Counted from the first letter of the stretch, positions 1-11,240 are shown. The stretch is DNA of 64,000 nt from Amoebophrya sp. A120 (GCA_905178155.1 CAJINV010000007.1:1124627-1188626), one strand, 5' to 3'. Made by a program: numbers and translations. The notes: generated by a model from the letters alone, not told the origin.

Positions 1-713
1 CCACCACTTCTTGCTGTGATGTCGTTTGGTAAATATTGAGGTGCGCATGCAAGTTTGACATCGTGGCATGAGTAACGACAAAAGGGACTAACTTACATGG
101 CTGCCACCGGTTTGATTTTCACGCAGTCGGAACACATGGCGGCCGGGCAGTTCAAAGAGTGTTTGCACACGTGCTTCATCTCGGCGACCGGCTTTTTGCA
201 GGCACAGAAAGTGCAAGAGTACTCTGCCATTGCAACCCACAACGTCGGGTCGATTCCACGAGTGATTGGGGGCGGGGCCTGAGCTGCTGCGCCAGGCTGC
301 TGCACGGGCGGCTGCTGCTGTCCATTCGGACCGACGGGGGGCGGAGTACCAGACATTGGGTTGGAATACAGCTCGGCGCGATTAGCGAGAGTAATGCGAA
401 TCAAGTTTAGAATCTCTTCGTCTGGCGCACGCTGGGTGATGAGATCTACAAATTGCTCACGCCGTAATAGGAACGTACGTAAATCGAAACCCCTCTCGGA
501 AGAGGCCGGGATGACTACGTCCAGATAAATTTGGTTCAGCACTAGTTGGTGTGTCAGCTCGACTGTGCCTGGACCGTGAAACGCCAGCAAAAACTCGAAG
601 ATAGGGTTTTTCTCAGGGGTGTGGTGCTCGAACTTATTAAACGACGCGGGGGTAATATGCTGATAGAAGTAGTCGCTAATAATGCTGCACGGGAAAGTCT
701 TGCTGTCCGACAT
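1..713 (-). CDS. Cys-rich orphan protein, 3' end outside window
   Basis: The coding exon runs from the ATG at 713 down to 97. I do not recognise the family. The N-terminal 110 residues are ordinary globular sequence. A Pro/Gln-rich linker follows (about residues 120-150), then a cysteine cluster (roughly residues 168-198, spacing like CxxCxC...C...C...CxxC) that could bind zinc. Although the frame reaches a stop at 93, a strong donor (GTAAGTTAG) begins at 96, and an acceptor-like CACAG ends at 14. Joining them keeps the frame (codon phase 2 plus 1) and continues past the left edge. I therefore treat the 206-residue open frame as incomplete at its C-terminus. The start is the only in-frame ATG at the beginning of the open frame. 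Confidence 0.6.
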
Positions 714-966
714 GATCGCTGATTCTGTGATTTTGATTAACCAGGTGCTTGATAGGTATGATGGAGCTGAACATGGTTGTATTTTGTCTGATCTCGAAAA
801 AAATGCGGCACGTTGGCACGCGAAAGGGACAGTGCAACCCGCGGGTCACACAGACATCCCGAGAGGATGAAAATTTTTTTATTTATTTCTGTTCTCGTAC
901 GGACAAAAACAAACGATTCCGCGGGTGAAGAAAACCGCTTCACCTCGGTAGAGCTGCAGGAATGCT

Positions 967-1653
967 TTACTCAATCTCTCCCTCGGGCTCCGAAGCTTCA
1001 ACATCCGACTCCGCCATGAAGTTTCGCAAGTTGTGGAAGCGTTGGTTGCCCGCAGCGAAGATGATGATGAACTCGGAGAATTTGTACTTCACCTCGTGTA
1101 CCCTCGCGAGAAGCACAGACACCATGTCGTACGTGCGGGCGTCCCCCTGGAGCTGTGCCACGGAGACTTGCGGAATCCCCATACGCGAGATCATGGTGTC
1201 CTTGCAGAGCTGCGAAGCAGCGAACGCGGCGAGGAACTCCGAAACACACTGCAAGTCGGGGACGGTTCGCACCGTCAGCTTGCGGATCACCAGTTCGCGG
1301 ATCATCCTACGCTCGTTCGTATCGGACGAACGATCGAAAAAATGGGACACGACGGCGGCCCACGCGGACTCGATGACTCGGAAGATCTTGTTCCTACCGG
1401 GCACCTGATCCACTGCGAGATTGTTGCGCTCCGCAACGTTGTATTCGAACGGATGGACCGAGATTAGATTAATAGTCTGGAAAGATCGGGCGATTTCCCG
1501 ACCCCGAATTGCTGCATCGCGCGTGACGCCTGGCAGGTTGAAAGTCGCGTCGGCGGCGTTCTGCACGCGTGTCACTGGCTGTGCTTCCACTTGCTGTTGT
1601 CCGCTGCTGAAGAAAACCTCGAAGGCTTTCCGGAAGTCGGCGATGCTGGGCAT
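967..1653 (-). CDS. orphan protein, 228 aa
   Basis: This is a single uninterrupted frame of 228 residues from ATG at 1653 to TAA at 967. No family is recognised. The sequence is mixed helical with no signal peptide or membrane span, and has an acidic tail ending in Glu-rich residues. The start lies one base beyond the stop codon of the upstream gene (1655). A candidate trans-splice acceptor (TTAG, then a short leader before the ATG) lies inside the last codons of that neighbour. Codon use and amino-acid composition look protein-coding, but function cannot be assigned. Confidence 0.6.
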   Translation of the reverse strand: MPSIADFRKAFEVFFSSGQQQVEAQPVTRVQNAADATFNLPGVTRDAAIRGREIARSFQTINLISVHPFEYNVAERNNLAVDQVPGRNKIFRVIESAWAAVVSHFFDRSSDTNERRMIRELVIRKLTVRTVPDLQCVSEFLAAFAASQLCKDTMISRMGIPQVSVAQLQGDARTYDMVSVLLARVHEVKYKFSEFIIIFAAGNQRFHNLRNFMAESDVEASEPEGEIE

Positions 1654-1654
1654 G

Positions 1655-2053
1655 TTAGCGTAGTGCTAAATCTAACAATTGCTTGTTCGAATTGATTTTG
1701 CTAGAGTACTTTTGGTACTCATGAGAGGACCAGTGAAAAACAATGGTCACAGATTTGTGAACAAGAACTACGACCGGTGGAATAAGTTTGTCAGCGTTTC
1801 TAGACCACAGGCTGACTGCCTCGTAGTCACAGATCTCCTTGTCAAACTTCGGGCGAATTTGTCCAATGTTGAAGGCGAAATAGAAAGCCTTGAAGTCTTG
1901 CCTCCACCGGTCTACTTTTCTCTGAGGCTGTAGCAGCGGTCGCGTGATGCGACGGATCTCGTGATGGATTAAAAGCAACGCTAGATCGCGTTGCGAGATA
2001 GGTGTCAGATGCGTGCTGCTGTGTGGCTCGACTACGTTGCTATTAGGCATCAT
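1655..2053 (-). CDS. small orphan protein, about 132 aa
   Basis: The open frame extends upstream to 2164, but I prefer the ATG-ATG pair at 2053. A pyrimidine-rich stretch ending in TTACAG occurs about 10 bases upstream and would give a typical spliced-leader acceptor with a short leader. The protein is basic and lacks any motif I recognise. A middle segment (RRITRPLLQPQRKVDRW) is rich in arginine. It ends one base before the next gene's start. It could be a real small gene or a conserved leader region; coding status is moderately supported only. Confidence 0.42.
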   Translation of the reverse strand: MMPNSNVVEPHSSTHLTPISQRDLALLLIHHEIRRITRPLLQPQRKVDRWRQDFKAFYFAFNIGQIRPKFDKEICDYEAVSLWSRNADKLIPPVVVLVHKSVTIVFHWSSHEYQKYSSKINSNKQLLDLALR

Positions 2054-2389
2054 CGCTACTGCTCTGTAATTGGGATGAGAATGGAGATGTTGAGTATTTT
2101 CGAAACTGAACAACAGTAAACTTGCGCGTTGACAAAGCGTTACCATCGGTCCAGTATCGGACAAGAGATCTTTTGCGGAGAAGCGAAACTGTGATCAACA
2201 TGTTGCCAGCAGGTTGTTCTTGTTTCAGATCTATGCTAGTACATTTGGTATGCTCCGCGAAAAGGATATGGTGAAGTGCAAACAAGGATGACCATCGATC
2301 GATGGATTTAGCCGCCTCCCTGCACAGGAACTGAAACGTCATGCCACTTCCGTGGTCTTACATCGGTTCCAGTTTTTCGCTAGTCGCAA

Positions 2390-3031
2390 CTAGAACGCCA
2401 GCTTCTCCAAGTATTGGTGACCACCGTTGACGCGGGGGTACATGCTGCCGCCCAAGTTCGTCAGCAGACTGCGCCAGTCCGTCACAAAGTTCGCCTTGAA
2501 CTCGGAGGAGCTGAACCACGGCGGGAGTAACATGATCGGGCAGATGACCAGCAAGTGCTTACTGGCTGTGTTCGCGCGGCGGCCGATCGGGATCGCCCGC
2601 AGAGCCTGGGTGACGCGTTCTTCCAGGTCGTTTTCGGACGGCATGTTTTCGCCTCCGTTGGAGGTAGCGAACGCCTTGTCGCGGGAGAATTTCTCGAAGA
2701 CCTCGGCCCATTCCGAGATAGTGGCGCAGGAGCAGCGGTGCCCGAAGATGATTAGCGTGGCGATGCCGAAATCGAAGGTCGGCACCGCTTTCAGCGCGAC
2801 GCTCAGTCGCGTAATTTCCGCAGCCATTTTCGGGGTGAACTGGATATCCGCCAAGTTCGCCTGGTATCCGTGGCACGGGGCGAGACGGTCCGCCTGCGCC
2901 GTCGATTCCGCCGCTGCCATTTTGCGCGGGGGGTTACTCGGAACCGGTAGAATATCGATGCCCTCGTGGAAGTGTAAATTGCCCGCCTTGGAGCGAATGT
3001 ATCTTCCAACGTAAACCAAAATTCTTGGCAT
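2390..3031 (-). CDS. orphan protein, 213 aa
   Basis: A single-exon frame from ATG at 3031 to 2390. A TAG acceptor lies three bases upstream of the ATG (CTCGTAG then AGA), suitable for a trans-spliced leader. The protein has a short basic N-terminus, a Cys-containing central stretch (GHRCSCATISEW) and a hydrophobic segment near residue 165 (LLVICPIMLLPPW) that is too interrupted by prolines for a confident membrane span. I do not recognise the family. Its neighbours on both sides are similar small orphans, so context gives no function. Confidence 0.58.
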   Translation of the reverse strand: MPRILVYVGRYIRSKAGNLHFHEGIDILPVPSNPPRKMAAAESTAQADRLAPCHGYQANLADIQFTPKMAAEITRLSVALKAVPTFDFGIATLIIFGHRCSCATISEWAEVFEKFSRDKAFATSNGGENMPSENDLEERVTQALRAIPIGRRANTASKHLLVICPIMLLPPWFSSSEFKANFVTDWRSLLTNLGGSMYPRVNGGHQYLEKLAF

Positions 3032-3382
3032 TCTCTACGAGCAGTTGTGGTTGCTCAATACTGCGTGCTCTGCAGGTAGCGCGGACCAAAACGACGAAAG
3101 ACGCGAGGAACGCGAACTAGAATACTACGCTTGTGTCAAGCTTGAGTAACTGATTTTAAATTATTGATTCTGTGTGTTCATACTTTATGGATGACTGAAA
3201 GCGATACTTGTCGCACGTTGGCAGACGAATACTGGTTTGAATTTCGCGAAAGCTGCTCAACAGTCACATTTCTGTTGACAGCGACAAAGACACAGAAGGC
3301 AACGCACTCATCGCAAAGTGCGTGAGTTCTAAACGAGGCAGTGACCTCATGGAGGTTTGCGCGCAACTGAGCCGAGCGGCAC
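3032..3382. other. short intergenic stretch without a gene
   Basis: No supportable gene. The interval is the 3' flank of the upstream two-exon membrane protein and the 5' flank of the next orphan gene. Open frames here are short and lack coding character. Confidence 0.5.
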
Positions 3383-4478
3383 TTACTCCACCCGATCAAT
3401 GGTGAATTTGCTGCAGTGCGAGTGCCCGCGCCCGTCCTTTCGCGTGATGAACACGCTCGACTTGTTGTTGTCGTCGGAGTTGATGGTGATACCTGAAAGA
3501 AAACGTTGGAGACAGGCAAGATTTTCCATGGCGTTGCATGGGAACCGAAGACACACGATTATTGAAATGATTGTCACATGAGAAGTTAACATGACACTGC
3601 GTGTTGAAAATGAAAAGAATACTTCCCGATCCTGGGGCGAATGCCGACCCGTAGGCGCACCAGGAGGCGGAAGAAGAACTGCAGGCTTTGCTGCAACGGG
3701 ACGACGCCGGCGCAGAGGCCGACGCGAAGATGTTTTTGCACATAGACCCGGAGTTGTCCAGATCCAGCTTCGTTTTCGCTTGCTTGGCCAGTCGGTTGTA
3801 GCGACGCGCAGCTTCGGTGGCGGCTGCCTCCTTGCTGTTCCGTCCGCTAACGGCGGGGGTGTGGTTGCGGGAGGGCCGCTTCTTGTTTCCACCACCCGAG
3901 AAGCCGCGGCAAGAGGACCTCTTCTCTTCGAGGGCTCGCAGCTTGTCGCGATGGGACTGCTCCCGTTTTTCTTTCAGTTCCGCGAGTCGGACTAGTTCTT
4001 TGCCGACTTGGACCAGTTCCTTGACTGCGTCAACGAGCGCGCGAATCGGGTAGTTGATGGAGTCGCAGATCTGCAGCACGACGTCGGTCAGGCTGTTTTG
4101 GATCGCCCCAAACGAGCCCGCGATCGACTGGACTGCGGCGAGTAGGGCTCCGAAAATCCCCATTAACTTGGAACCGATCCTGCACATTTCCGAATTCTGC
4201 ATGATTCCGTAGAAAGCCAGCGCGCCTGCGACTCCCGTGAACCACGATCCAAACAGGAGCCTCAGCAGGATGGCCAACAGTGCGATGCGTGTCGCGCTGT
4301 AAGAATAAAATTTCACCAGCTTCGAGTAGTGCTTGGTGTTCTTGGCGAAATGGTGCAGGCACCCGCGGGCGTAAAGACCCAGAAACACCACTAGCATGAT
4401 GGCTGTGGCGTGGAGGGACGAGAAATTGTTCTCGAGAACGAAGATCCACGCGGCTTCGCCTGCTGTGGATGCAAACAT
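3383..4478 (-). CDS. membrane protein with basic coiled tail, 2 exons, 321 aa
   Basis: Exon 1 is 4478-3623 and exon 2 is 3492-3383. The intron (3622-3493) begins GTATTC and ends TTTCAG, and the join keeps phase (1 plus 2). The protein has two or three hydrophobic spans in its first 130 residues, a long amphipathic helix with KEL/KELV repeats, then a charged coiled stretch (ELKEKREQSHRDKLRALEEK) and a Ser/Arg-rich tail ending in FTIDRVE. The frame is open upstream to 4598, so a longer N-terminus is possible, but ATG 4478 starts the hydrophobic core cleanly. I do not recognise the family. It is likely an integral membrane protein with a cytoplasmic basic tail (inference from hydropathy). Confidence 0.62.
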
Positions 4479-4739
4479 CTTGAACGCAACGACACGTGGA
4501 TCCAAATAACAACGAATCTGTGTTTTGGAAATGACGCAAGGTGCAAGATGCGTGAAAAACCTAGGCAGGGTGATCAGAACACTCGAGGTTATTGACATTC
4601 ACGGATACGGTTCTCAATGTGCACGGTCACACGTACTAAATTCAATTCTCAGAGACAGGCTCGCACTCTGCTTCGTCAAAAGTTGTGTACCATTCTATTG
4701 AAAACGTTAGGTTTGTTCGAATATCGAATAGGCATCTGA

Positions 4740-4862
4740 GATGCGGAGAGTAGAAAAAAGAAGAATAGAGTACCGGGAGTAGAATAAGAGTAGGAATAAT
4801 CGAATAAGACTAGAATAGGAATAGGAATAGCGATCGCGAATAGATTAGAATACGAATATTGT
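4740..4862. repeat. degenerate GAATA-type simple repeat
   Basis: A run of imperfect AGAATAG/GGAATAG units, seen clearly as repeated 'gaatag' and 'agaata' words between about 4745 and 4862. It sits in the 3' flank between two genes, and nothing else is visible in 4600-4955. Confidence 0.7.
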
Positions 4863-4955
4863 GGTCACGTGATTTATATACCGGATGCGTGGACCAGACC
4901 CCGGTGCGAACACGAACGAACACTCAAACAGAAACACCACAATCTAATTCACTTC

Positions 4956-7900
4956 TTAAAATTGGACTTCATACGCACCACTGCGCGCTGCTTCAAATCC
5001 ATAAATTTTGTTCAGCCAGGAGAGCTGCTGACACCGGTCCACGAAGAAACCCAGCGGGAGGCAAAACTGCCGCAAAACCTCCTCCGCCTCGACCAGCGAC
5101 CGGCCGACAAACGATTCGTGCAGGTATCGGAAGTTCTCGCGCAGACAGAGCTCCTCCTGTTCCCGCTCCAGCTTGCTGCCCAACACTTTCGCCGTGTCGG
5201 TGGAGTGCACCGGCATTTTGAACACAGACGAAAATTTCTTGCCCTGCCGCGGGTGGTCGGACGTCGCCCAGCCCTCGCTGTTTTGGATGAAGTAAAAGAA
5301 CATGCATGTGCTCGTTCACGACTCATAAGAACTTTTGAACCCTCATAGTGTTGACTGTTGAGCTTGAAAAAGCCATCTCTAATATTACCGTCCCAAATGC
5401 TTTTTCTATTCTTATTCTCTACGTACCTTTGATCGCAGGTGTTTGTGTCCTGATCCGTCGGTTCAGGGGAGAGAAACAAGGGGGTAAACCGCCCCGTGTC
5501 CGACGGTGTCATGGGCACCGCGGAGTCGTGCCCGCGGCTCTCAATTCCCCCGCGGATGGTGGTCGCGGCGGTGGAAGGGGGGAGGATCACTTCGTTGGCG
5601 TATTTTTTGAAAACAATGTCGTCGGAAAAATCTACGGGCGCGTACGTGTTGACCAACCGGTGGAATTCTAACGCACCGGAGGTGGTGTTTTCGTCGTAAA
5701 TTTCCTCGTCCTGCCCCTGCAAGTGCAACGACTGCCACAAAGCCTCGTGCGGGGACTTGGGCAAGACACAAACGGACGAGAGTTGCGACTGCAGAGAAGT
5801 ACCACTGCCACCCTGTGGCCCGCCGCCGAACGTGTTCTGTCGGTCCGTGAGAATCCCGGATTTCGACCCGGTTGCACTCCTCCTCGGAGCTCCCTATCCC
5901 AGAGAAAAAAGCAGGCAGGGCATATCTCTTGTAAGTATATGCAAAAATAAATGAACAATGAAACCCCAAATAGCTCGAAGAACCCTGTCATCTTCCACCA
6001 AGTGAAACATCAATGGTGAGGTGCCCAGGGCCCCTGGTGGTGAAAAATAAATACTTAGATACACAGAAAAATCTGCCATGGGCCGCCCCATAGCATGCTT
6101 TTCAGGATGCGCAGCGTCGGTTTTTTTGTGCATTTATTTCTGCGTTACAAATATGACCTGCCTGCTTTTTTCTGTGTGATACTCCCATGTGGTTGTTCAT
6201 AGAAACGCCACTCGTTCCGTACTCGTCCACGCCACTGAGCAACTTCGACTGCGACCTTTTGCTGCTCCTCCTGGTGTTGTGACTCACGCTGGCACTGGAC
6301 TTGAACTTCTGCGCCTCCGCGACGCGTTTTCGGATCAGGGAGACGGTTGCCCCCGGCTCCAACAGTTCCTCCAACCCGGACTGCAGGGACCCGTGCAACC
6401 CCAGGCACTTCGCGCGAAGGAATTCCAGGTTCAAACTCGGGGAGACAACCGACAGCGCGATCAAGACCTCGCGCAGGGATACCCGCCCGCAGCTCAACGG
6501 GTTGTCGATGCAGCTGACCAGGTCTTGCACAAAGGAGAGGGGTATTTCGCCCAAAATACGGGTGAAAACGCGGTGCAGTTCCGTGACCGTCAGGTGGTTC
6601 CAGGATTTCTTGTCCGGGCCGACGACCAGAAACGCCATGTTCTGAAACGCGTCTACGGTGGACTCGAAATTTTCCAGAATCCTCTGTCGGAGTTGCGTCA
6701 GGATCTCCACGGTTGGCGGCGTTACGGAGGTTTGCTTGTTCGTCATCATGGTCGTCGCTCCGGTCGTTTGCAGTTTCTCGTGCGAGGGTGACGCGGGGGA
6801 GTGAGCTCCAGAGGAGGTGTTGTTGTGATAATTGTTCACCTCTCCCGGCTGGTTATTTTGCTGCTGTTCTGAGGAACCACCATTACTTGAGGACGAGGAT
6901 GCGGAATCTCCGGCAAGAATCGGGCTCGACCCCCCAAGGCAGACCAACACGTCCTCTAACGAAACCGTCATGACCGGCGCGTTCTCCCGGAATTTTGCCG
7001 GCTTATTCCCGCTAGCACTCGGCTCGAGGTCCTCCTCCTTGCTATCCCACAGAAAGAAAAGCTAGTACAATGCGGCCACATTGATTTGTACTGCAAGAAT
7101 GAATCCACCGAAAAATCTGCCATGGGCGAGCCTACTATAGTGAACGTGGTATTTAGCAAGGTTTTCGCTTTATTCCTTTTGTTCGTGTAACGTATCTGCT
7201 GTATTCATAATTTTTGCATAGTATACAAATGTGACCTGCTAGCTTTTTTCCGTACGATAGTTGCTCCCCAGCGCCTGCGTCGAGCTTCTTCTTGGAATCG
7301 ATGGCCGTGTGGTCGCGACGGACTTTTCGATCCCCTGCTCCGCCTCCAGCTCCGCCTGCTCGCGTTGGATTTTTTCGAGCAGTAGCACCTCCGGTGGGCG
7401 GAGGAGCTGCAATAACTCCTTATTCTGCTCCGCGGACTGCTGCTTACTATCCTTCTTCAGTTCCCCCTCCGCTTCTGTAGCGGGGCTTTTCGCAGCAGCG
7501 GCTGCATCCTGTGCTCCACCTATTTCGTCTTCGTCCTCCTCATCCTTCTCCTTTTTGCCAAAACTAATCCCTTTCAACTGCATGGGGTCGGGGTTTTTCA
7601 AAAACATTTCCAGCTGTTCGGCACTTATCATGTGGGTGCGGACCGCAATGGTCTCCCCCAACTTCCTCATCTTCTCCTCCCGCTCCTTTTTCAGGCGGAT
7701 CTCTCGCAGCTTTTGCTCGTCCGTGATCTGGCTCGCCTGCATCTCCGCGATCCGCTTTCTTTCCCGCTCCAGCTCCCGCTCCCGTTCCTGCACGGAGCAG
7801 GGCATCTTCTGCGAGCTGGTGGTCTTTTGCAGAAAATCGCTGCAGATACACCGCCGCTTCGCCGCCACGTGCTGCCGGATCAGCTCAAACGCCTGCCTGC

Positions 7901-10559
7901 CCGTCGCCGCGTCGCACACGCGGCCCTTTTCCAGCAAAATGGTGAAGGTCTGCTTCGTCAGCTGATTCGTCCAGTACGCGCCCGTGGAAACGCCGTGGTT
8001 GGACAGCACGAGCAGTCTTTCCAGCGCTTTCCTCACCTGGATTTCCTCACTCGGGTTCCCGCCCGACTGCTGGAGGAGTTTTTTGAAGTCCTGCAGATCA
8101 AAACGCTTCAGGTTCATCACCTTCACGATCTTGCGGTCGGTGATGGTCCCCTTCATCGCATCCCTCACCTGATCCATGCACTTCTCGGCGGCCTCGTGGT
8201 ACTTTGCGTCTTCCCTTGCATGCTGCTTTTGTTCGGCGGCGGAGCTTTCTGCGGCCTTGTGCTCGGGATCCTGGTAGAAGTTTCATTATACGTGAACATG
8301 TTGATCTTGTTTCTGCCCCCGCGGAGCACACGCACACCATATCAAATACGTCTGCAAATAACCTCATACTAGAAGACCGCATTTGTTGAGCAACGAGCTT
8401 GCTCCTGGGAGACCACAACTAGGTACCCATGCCGCTTTATATTCCGCATAGACAAATACAGCACGAGGACGACTTGCTCACGACGACCCTAACCCTCCTT
8501 AATCGACGATCAAAATAAGTAAAAACTCGAGTTGTACCTCTTCCACAGCTTCTTTCCTCTCCGCGTGGAGGTCTGCCGGCCGCGCGGTGCTGATGGCCTC
8601 CCGGATTTCGTCCTGTGTCTTCTGCTTGAAAAAATTCTTCTCCAGCCCCACTTCGGTTTCCTCCGCTGGGAGCATGACTTCCAGTGCTTTGTACGCTTCG
8701 GACTCCGCCAAATCGAGGATAACCTTCCGCGCCGTCCCTTTGGCCCGCAAAATCGACGACTGGTCTGCGGAAAGTCTGAAGGCCGGGCCCTGCGTGGATT
8801 TCGCCAAATTCTTCGGTATCCGGAACTTTTTCAACGAGGCCGTGGACAACTGTTCTTGCGACAAGCTGTGCGGGTCTGCGTTGTTCAAGTTGTCCCCGCT
8901 CGCCGAAAGGTTATTTGTGGAGGACATCATGGGCATCATGGGCGTCGCGGGCGAGGTCGCGGCTACGGACGTGGGCGATGGCCCAGCGGTGGTTTCCTCC
9001 TCCGCCAGTGGGTCTTCCTCGCTGGAGGGCATGTCCTGCCGCTTGGATAACTCCAGGAAGAAGGAGAGAAAAAAATCGCCCACCATCCGGGGCAGCTGCC
9101 GCAGGGGGAGCGGCGGCGGCGCGGAGATGGACTTCAGGACGGAACTGTAGGCGTCCGTCAACTCTTGCACTTGGTCTAGCCTCTCCCCCTCGGGCAAAAT
9201 CGCGGCGGCGCAATTGTCCGGAAGGCCGGCGCCGACCCGGTGGTCGAAAAAGTAGAGTACGTACCGCAGCATCAGCTGCACCAACGGGTCGTCCTTTGAA
9301 AACAACGGGGAGAACTGACAATCAAATGCAAAAGTATCCCATACATGTACGAGTACTTCTTGCAATCACGCGAAGACAAGTCTTGACGTGCCTCGTCAAC
9401 ATAATAACTCAGCATTTGACAAGCTCCATAGCATAATATTTCATGCTGAGCAAATTTTTCGTGACGTGATGCAAGTTGTATTTTTACTACTCGTACGATA
9501 CAACTTTTGCAGTGCGTAGTGACTCAGCTTTGACGATCGCACGGCGGACGAGTTCTCGACGGCATCGAGCAAGTAGTCCCGGAGCTCCTGCAACAATTTG
9601 AAACCCGCTTTTTTGCTGACCCTCTGCAGTGGGTCCACCGCGAGTTCCTGGAGTATTCGCACGAGAAACTGCCCGCTGGATTCCTTCCGCCCGAGCTTGA
9701 TGCCAATGGCCTGCAGCGACCGGACCTTCTGCCAAACGGTGTGCAGGTACAGAGTTTCCTCCTTCTCCTCAGCCTTGCCGTCATCCTCCACGCGGAAGCT
9801 GAATAGCCTGAAGATGTTTGTATTTGCCTTGCCTGTCTCAGCTGCAGATTCTTCAATTCTTTTCCCTTACGTCGTTTTGGTTTTGTAGTCATGCGCGCAC
9901 GAAACAAGCAGCATTGCAAGCAAAAGTACAGCATTAAGTACTTCCTCTTGGATGTTGCCCTCCTGGCTGCCTCTGCCTCCTCCTCATCAATTGGCGGCTT
10001 CGTGTCCGGTTCCGCGAGGCTTTTTATAAAGTGGTCCGAAAGCTTCCGCCATTTCCTCGTCGCACCCGTTTCCTGCGAATTAGATTCATCAGACAGAGTA
10101 TTACGGGGCGGGTGGAGATCTAGATCACCGACCGATCAGCTAGTTATAGTAGCTGATGTATGATATTATGAAACACTTTATTCCTCACGCGACGCAAAAC
10201 TCAAATACCGCTTGCTTTCCTGGACTGCCCGGCTTACTGCGCCCGATGGTGCGCGGCTTTACCAGTGTGTACCGGCCATCCGCGCCACCTTTGGGGTCGC
10301 TGAAGCCCCGCTTTTTCCTCTTTTTCGCATGGTCGTGATCGTCGAACAAACCGCCAACGTTCTCAAATACGAAGGAATCTTCGGGCAAACCCTTTTCCGA
10401 CAAAAGCACGTTCGCTCTCGTGTAATTTTTCACAAAGTCCAATTTGTTCGGAAGCTGCTCCTTGAGCCGACTGCGGTCCCGCTCGTCTTGGCTGTGCACG
10501 TTGCCGCGGAGCGCGGTCTTCTCCAAGAGGGAGAACTCGTGCCTGACCAGGCGGGGCAT
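4956..10559 (-). CDS. large eight-exon protein of unknown function, about 1399 aa
   Basis: I reconstruct eight exons: 10559-10209, 10072-9942, 9807-9519, 9319-8538, 8270-7260, 7042-6182, 5894-5427 and 5277-4956. Introns 1, 2, 4 and 7 have GT and AG ends. Introns 3, 5 and 6 are inverted-repeat elements (described separately). All joins keep phase and give about 1399 residues. The exon 3 and 4 region (LQELRDYLLDAV, LVQLMLRYVLYFFDHRV) looks helical, possibly armadillo-like. Exon 5 holds a helical region then a charged coiled coil (RERELERERKRIAEMQ). Exons 6-8 contain long Ser-rich linkers and a compact conserved-looking C-terminus (SWLNKIYGFEAARSGAYEVQF). No family is recognised. It has no signal peptide and is likely cytoplasmic or cytoskeletal (weak inference). 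Confidence 0.72.
5895..6181 (-). mobile_element. introner element, family A copy 1
   Basis: A 287-bp element in an exon of the 1399-residue gene. Plus-strand ends are TATCCCAGAGAAAAAAGCAG and the near-complement CTGCTTTTTTCTGTGTGATA. It is flanked by a perfect 5-bp duplication CTCCC (5890-5894 and 6182-6186). Read on the gene strand, the flanking G on each side converts the ends into GTATC...GATAG, so here a GT-AG intron is possible, with three extra bases retained and the frame preserved. It shares the 18-bp block GAAAAATCTGCCATGGGC (6066-6083) with the copy at 7043. Confidence 0.88.
7043..7259 (-). mobile_element. introner element, family A copy 2
   Basis: A 217-bp element with ends TATCCCACAGAAAGAAAAGC and GCTTTTTTCCGTACGATA, flanked by CTTGC (7038-7042) and GTTGC (7260-7264), a 4-of-5 target duplication. 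It contains the same 18-bp internal block (7110-7127) as the 5895 copy. Removing the element plus one flank copy joins exon 5 to exon 6 in frame (GSN then EED). The border dinucleotides are not GT-AG. Confidence 0.85.
9320..9518 (-). mobile_element. introner element, family B copy 1
   Basis: A 199-bp element with ends containing TGCAAAAGTATCCC... and ...TACAACTTTTGCA, plus imperfect outer bases (AATC start, GCGTA end). Flanks CTGAC (9315-9319) and GTGAC (9519-9523) match at 4 of 5 positions. Removing the element plus one flank restores the frame between exons 3 and 4 of the 1399-residue gene (KLSQFSPLF). The ends have drifted from TAT/ATA, suggesting an older copy than the one at 34299. Confidence 0.78.
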
Positions 10560-10600
10560 GTCGATGGAGCTTTGTGAAGATTGTGCTGTCAGTTAATAGA

Positions 10601-11185
10601 GTTACTGTTTCGAGGGTTCTTCACATTAGTTTCTCTGCCCGTGCTGTTAGAGCTCCGATGATCGCGATCATGGATAGGTAAAAACAGAAGTACAACCGAT
10701 GGACGTTAGTATGTACTGTGCAATTACAATGCCACCTGCTTAGAAGCAAAGCAACGACGCCGACGTGAAGGAGCTCTTCTGAGTGAGACGATAAGAGAAG
10801 GTCCACGACAAACTGTGAAACTTCTGATTAATACACTTTATTTCACCACACTCTCGAGCAGCTCCACTGGACTACAATATCGACGCACATTTATTTCAAG
10901 AACCAAAGTTAGCACTATCTTCAACGACGACGATGGATATGGAAAAATTTCGGTGCCAGAAGTTGTATTGTTTGTTACTAGCGAACCAAAATTAATCGAC
11001 GTGGACTAAATGACGACTCATGCTCATCTGGTGCCGACTCACTACTTAAATGTACTCCACAGCGAATCGAACCACCACCACGCGGTAGGTTTGACAATTC
11101 TGAACGAACAGGCTCGTGCGCTGAAAACAAAGCAAGGTGTAGCATTTGTACGATGGATAGTTATTCTTGTTTCCCTGCTCCATGA
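10601..11185. repeat. upstream direct repeat, copy 1
   Basis: A stretch of about 585 bp that aligns collinearly, with small indels, to 18106-18650. Shared words include GTTACTGTTTC, GATCGCGATCATG, GACGTTAGTATGTACTGTG, CTTCTGATTAATACACTTTA and GAACGAACAGGCTCGT. Indels are not multiples of three and no frame is shared, so it is non-coding. It starts about 40 bases upstream of the start codon of the minus-strand 1399-residue gene. It may be a duplicated regulatory or untranslated region, or an old repeat. The rest of 10560-11240 holds no gene. Confidence 0.85.
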
Positions 11186-11240
11186 ATTTATGCGTTCAAC
11201 AAGGTTTTTTAGAATTTTCGCAACACAGCCAGTACCAGAC

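Noticed and set aside
8413-8460. Possible dinoflagellate spliced-leader RNA gene in spacers
   Set aside because: I looked for the conserved leader core (CCATTTTGGCTCAAG) and found no match anywhere in the window.
10815-11009. 64-codon plus-strand frame in direct-repeat copy 1
   Set aside because: Indels in the second copy at 18330-18510 are not multiples of three, so the frame is not conserved.
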